Source: Tubiluchus corallicola
Lineage: Eukaryota; Priapulida; Priapulimorpha; Priapulimorphida; Tubiluchidae
Assembly: GCA_030141605.1 (NCBI GenBank)
Contig: JAQGDQ010000325.1
Location: 1 to 62,000 of the forward strand
DNA: 62,000 nucleotides
Direction: 5' to 3'
Shown here one piece after another: positions 58,620-62,000 of the stretch (position 1 is the first letter of the stretch; every line of letters starts with the position of its first letter). Made by a program: the position numbers and the translations under genes. The notes beneath the pieces were generated by a model. That model did no database searches and was not told the origin of the DNA. It saw only the letters and a list, made by a program, of their open reading frames with translations.

Positions 58620-58908
58620 CTGAAGCGTAACAAAAGTCGGTTTTGAAATTCACGAATCGTGCAATACATTCACAAGTCAATGCACAGACACTATAGTTCA
58701 CTTTCACATACAAGTAATATGATCTGATGCAGTAATGATCACAGTTGCCGGCGCTACTAATAAGGCAAACTAAACAAATTTTTTCTGGAAAGTAATCAAA
58801 TTCTGGAAGTAATTCTTTAATTTTGATGTTTAACATGAAGTAATAACACAGTGTATCTGTGATTCTTTAAAGCAAAACCGGTTTCAATCTTGGTTTGGAG
58901 TGGGTGGA

Positions 58909-59089
58909 GTGGGGAGGGGCAGGGCAGGGTTAAGACTTCAAGAGCCCCTAAGCACTGAAAAGATTATGGTACCGCTACCCATGTATAATTCAGAATAAAA
59001 ACAATACTAAACCGTAAAATGAAATTTTATGTTTCGTTGATAAAAAGTTACAGTAAGATTTGTTTAAAGCAAAACCGGATCCAATCTTA
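58909..59089 (+). repeat. Dispersed repeat family B, copy 2
   Basis: Second copy of 45,667-45,847, same length and orientation. It lies within the last VPS28 intron. Confidence 0.8.
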
Positions 59090-59322
59090 AACTGTAGGTC
59101 AGAATAATCTGTCCTGTAAAATATTGAAAGGAAACATGCTATTTTTTTCCAAAATGACTTACGTGAAAGAATTATTACCACACAAACATAATTTCACGTT
59201 CACGCCACTAGTTCTTCGCTGTTACAAGCATTTTGCCATTCACTAGTTAGACGGGCACTAGCGCCTGCACTTCGGAAAGGAATAGCACAAAAACAGGTGC
59301 TGTACCTCTCAGCTCAGATGTA
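59090..59322 (-). repeat. Dispersed repeat family C, copy 2 (inverted)
   Basis: Reverse-complement match to 46,520-46,746, joined directly to family B copy 2. Confidence 0.7.
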
Positions 59323-59828
59323 TTAATTTGTTCATTTATAAAAGATTGTTTGAAGCTGGTTGTGTCAGTGATATTTTAATTCCCCCGTGAGCAGTAAACA
59401 TATGCGTTCAATTACGTACAGTTCTGATGTCATCTGTTGGTGGGCTCGCCCGTCGTTAATTAAGTTTGAAGCTATTATTTAATATCAGTAATACTTTAGC
59501 ATTATCATAGGTATTGAAATTTATACTTTTTACTGTACCTCAAAACAAGGCGACATAAGAACATCATTGTTTTCCATTAAACTTAAGTTCTCGTTTAATT
59601 TTTTCTTATAAATACATGCATTGTTTGACACTACCTGCATGGAATTCCCAAATTACTGGACACGTTACGACAAGAAGAAATTTTTGTGCATTTGTGAACA
59701 AAGTCACCGGACTAGTCAAAGACGTACAACTCGATCCATTTCCAGGAATTATTCAGGTGCAAATGGAAATCTTCCCCGGCAAGTATATACAGTTGAAAAT
59801 AACATGATGGCTAAGATTTCCCACATAC

Positions 59829-59974
59829 CAGCTCTGCGGTTTCTCCTTTCCTTCAAAGTTTGACGGCAAGATGCTCAAACGATTCATGGTCTCGATTAAC
59901 TCTTTCAGGTCGGGATAAATCTCGTCCATCGCTCGAATTTCCAACCTCAGTTTGTCCATGACGGTGATGAACAG
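59829..59974 (-). CDS. VPS28: VPS28, penultimate coding exon
   Basis: 146 bp. Acceptor TTTATTCCAG|CTG at 59,975 and donor TG|GTATGT at 59,828 bound the frame LFITVMDKLRLEIRAMDEI, followed by YPDLKELIETMNRLSILPSN and FEGKEKPQSW. The first block is nearly identical to human VPS28 as I recall it; this is the start of the C-terminal four-helix domain. The split Trp codon (TG|G) matches the next exon. Upstream exons (the ESCRT-I core-binding half) are not found up to 62,000 and should lie beyond the window. Confidence 0.93.
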
Positions 59975-59998
59975 CTGGAATAAAATGACAACCTGTTC

Positions 59999-60077
59999 AG
60001 TATTCAGTGTTCAGTATTCAGTGTTCAGTATTCAGTATTCAGTGTTCGGTGTTCAGCATTCAGTGTTCAGTGTTCAC
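59999..60077. repeat. Short tandem repeat of 7-10 bp
   Basis: About ten units of GTTCAGTATT and GTTCAGT in variable order, just upstream of the VPS28 exon in the intron. Confidence 0.8.
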
Positions 60078-60227
60078 ACACAAACATGTTACTAATCTGA
60101 AATTACCAAATCCAAAACTTGTTTTATAATAGTTTTCAAATCTCAATTTAAAATAATTTTCGAAACTGAAATGAATTTAAATCTTGATCTTCTAGAAATG
60201 TCTGTAAACCAATCCTTACTGGAATGG

Positions 60228-60915
60228 TTTCGGGGGGGGGGGGGTGGTATTACCTGCCCTGTGTTTTTCTACAACTCAGAATTATGGACAATTAAAGCGC
60301 AACAAGACCATCTGCTACAGTTTTAAATGTATATTTATCAAACTGATAAGTGAAAAAATGATAAATTTAAATTTTATCAATAATATAGTAGTTGGAGCAT
60401 ACAACTACTGAATTAAGAAAATTATCCTTGATAATGAAATAGGTTCTGGTCCTGCTGAGACTATCGATAGTAAGCAACACCCAGTCAGGGAATGATGCAT
60501 GTATTCCAGATTTCCAAACTACAAGAAGAAAATAGCATTTATCTAATTCCGCCCTCCAAGACATCCGTCAGCATCAGGACCTAAACAGCAGGATGGAGGG
60601 TTGTAGTTACAAAATACTTTCATAGAACATCCATCTTTCTCCTGGGCTGGTCATGGATGGTAGTTGCAGTCAAATCACAGCGAATGGTGTTCATTCCAAA
60701 GATTTTCCTTATTACTTCAGTATATGATCATACGAATTACGGACAATTAAAGCATATTACGAATCAGAAATTAATGCATTTCAGAGAAGAAATCACACAC
60801 AGGAACATTTTAGGAATAAAATACCCAAAGCAAATATCAAACCAGGATCTGTATAATAAAGTCAAGACAGAGGAATGGAAAGTAAAATCAAAAGGAGAAG
60901 ATAAAGATGAATAGG
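60228..60915 (+). pseudogene. LINE-type reverse-transcriptase debris
   Basis: Fragments resemble the region after the palm domain of non-LTR retrotransposons: VFFYNSELWTIKAQ at about 60,260, and later RNILGIKYPKQISNQDLYNK (about 60,800-60,865), like the family pattern R-x-ILGI-x-WP-x-x-ISN-x-DLY. The pieces are in separate frames with unrelated sequence between and stops. The poly-G run at 60,231-60,243 lies in front. This is a relic only; the family cannot be named. Confidence 0.45.
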
Positions 60916-60937
60916 GCATATTAGGCTGCCAGGCCAT

Positions 60938-61680
60938 AGAAACTCATGCTTCATGCGTCACGCTTCATACTTCATGCTTCATGCTTCACGGCCCACTGGG
61001 CCATAGGGGCTCATGCTCTCACGCTTCACACACGAGTCTGCGTTGCGCTTTCAAAATGGAATCATCTGACGAGGAAGATTTCTTGATTTTGTTGTGTCTC
61101 AGAAGAAGGAAGCGAAAGAGACGGAGAATATGGTGCCGGGCGCATTTTTTGCTCAGAGAATCCAGTGGAGAATTTCAGCGGACATTTCAACACCTCGTGG
61201 ACAATCCTGATGAAGAACTATTTCATAATTATACAAGGATGTCGTACAAGACTTACAGTACATTAAAGTCCCTCGTGCTAGGACATCTGAAGCCACGCCA
61301 TTCAAATTGGAGGAGGCCAATCGAAGCAGAACAAAAGCTTGTCGTTGTCGTTGTATTCTACACTCAAATTTCAGAAAACAACCTCGAAAGCATTGATAAA
61401 GTTCAGTCAATGCAAACAGCACGCTTCTGAACTAGTTGGCTGCTAATCGTACAAATTTAGGCTTACCTTGCAGCCAAAAAACTCTCTGATATCCAGTCGG
61501 CCCCCGGACTCACGCCTCGAAAAAGTGAACATGTTCACTTCTAGCTTCACGCATGAGTCGTGAAGTGTGAGGCATGAGCGGAGGTCTATGGCGCACCGCA
61601 AATAAGATTACGTTTGTTCATTTTTCCACTCACGCGTTTAGACGTGAAGCATGAGCGTGAGGCATGAAGCATGAGTTTCT
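60938..61680 (+). mobile_element. Degenerate PIF/Harbinger-type DNA transposon
   Basis: 743 bp. Inverted ends AGAAACTCATGCTTCATGC and GCATGAAGCATGAGTTTCT are perfect over 19 bp; imperfect inverted similarity (TCACGCTTCA, ACTCATGCTTCA) extends inward for about 50 bp. Inside is a truncated transposase-like frame. The typical 3-bp target duplication is not evident. The same ends suggest mobilisation by a full-length element elsewhere. Confidence 0.65.
61056..61430 (+). pseudogene. HARBI1-like nuclease N-terminal fragment
   Basis: From the ATG at 61,056, about 124 residues. After an acidic start and a basic stretch (RRRKRKRRR), the sequence RAHFLLRESSGEFQRTFQHL, then FHNYTRMSYKTYSTLKSLV and WRRPIEAEQKLVV follows the usual order of HARBI1-type proteins before their DDE domain. 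The frame then leaves the family pattern, and the catalytic region is missing. It is a decayed copy inside the element with terminal repeats at 60,938 and 61,680. Confidence 0.6.
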
Positions 61681-62000
61681 TGCTTAATACTCACAGAAAC
61701 TATATCAGCTATGCACTTGCTTAATACTCACAGAAACTATATCAGCTATGCACTTGCTTAATACTCACAGAAACTATATCAGCTATGCGCTTGCTCAATA
61801 CTCACAGAAACTATATCAGCTATGGCTTGCTTATTACTCAAAGAGACTATATCAGCTATGCGCTTGCTTAATACTCACAGAAACTATATCAGCTATGCAC
61901 TTGCTTAATACTCACAGAAACTATATCAGCTATGCACTTGCTTAATACAGCTATGCACTAGCTTAATACTCACAGAAACTATATCAGCTATGCGCTTGCT
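61681..62000. repeat. 37-bp minisatellite running off the window
   Basis: About eight and a half units of TTGCTTAATACTCACAGAAA plus CTATATCAGCTATGCAC, with a few variants and one short unit. It starts at the outer edge of the Harbinger right terminal repeat and its unit contains AGAAACT, the transposon's end sequence. Confidence 0.88.

Noticed and set aside
61748-61945. 65-codon repetitive frame
   Set aside because: Translation of the 37-bp minisatellite.

Overview
The window is a chimera of two very different kinds of DNA that meet near position 40,505. Positions 1 to about 40,505 are bacterial: AT-rich, densely packed, with operons, lipoprotein signal peptides, a Bacteroidota-type promoter (TTG, 20 bp spacer, TAccTTTG) in front of the initiator tRNA, TamL, SusC/SusD and a T9SS sorting domain. 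This points to Bacteroidota, probably a Flavobacteriia-like genome. Positions from about 40,510 to 62,000 are animal nuclear DNA: long microsatellites, DNA transposons with target-site duplications, an intronless ciliary SHIPPO-repeat gene, and two correctly spliced exons of VPS28. The join lies inside a bacterial RHS-repeat gene. The simplest reading is an assembly chimera or co-assembled associate bacterium; a real bacterial insertion is possible but needs reads across the join.

Bacterial layout. 1-7,600 is housekeeping: cvpA (frameshifted), two tRNA-Met genes, a small secreted Cys-rich protein, recO, a HepT/MntA pair, a TrmH-type methyltransferase divergent from tamL, aroE and a membrane protein. 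7,650-32,980 is an accessory island: a susCD-led polysaccharide-utilisation operon, all on the minus strand (29,488 down to 8,517), with its membrane-bound two-domain regulator just upstream at 32,576-29,757. Gene order is susC, susD, GH144-like, a truncated sulfatase, GH3, sulfatase, SGNH acetylesterase, sulfatase, sulfatase, a T9SS surface protein with Ig-like repeats, sulfatase, sulfatase. The logic is uptake and trimming of a sulfated, possibly O-acetylated glycan. The whole island is bracketed by a diverged inverted repeat of about 215 bp (7,656-7,875 and 32,767-32,981), each arm carrying a broken piece of the same small gene. 32,980-36,050 returns to housekeeping (hemN, lnt). 36,110-40,505 holds four small exported proteins of unknown function and an RHS locus: a decayed RHS C-terminal remnant and then an RHS N-terminal gene cut off by the join.

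Animal layout. 40,511-42,150 carries a CA/CG microsatellite and the SHIPPO-repeat gene (minus strand). 42,640-58,000 is mostly noncoding: (GA)n and other simple repeats, dispersed repeat families, a hAT element nested in another MITE with an exact 8-bp target duplication, a second hAT-type MITE, a piggyBac-like MITE, a 68-bp-arm foldback and a four-copy 110-122 bp tandem array. 58,499-59,974 contains the last two coding exons of VPS28 (minus). 60,240-62,000 has LINE debris, a Harbinger-type element with TIRs, and a 37-bp minisatellite that runs off the end.

Limits: all homology calls are from recognising motifs by eye, without searches. Two +1 homopolymer shifts in bacterial genes suggest consensus errors in the assembly.
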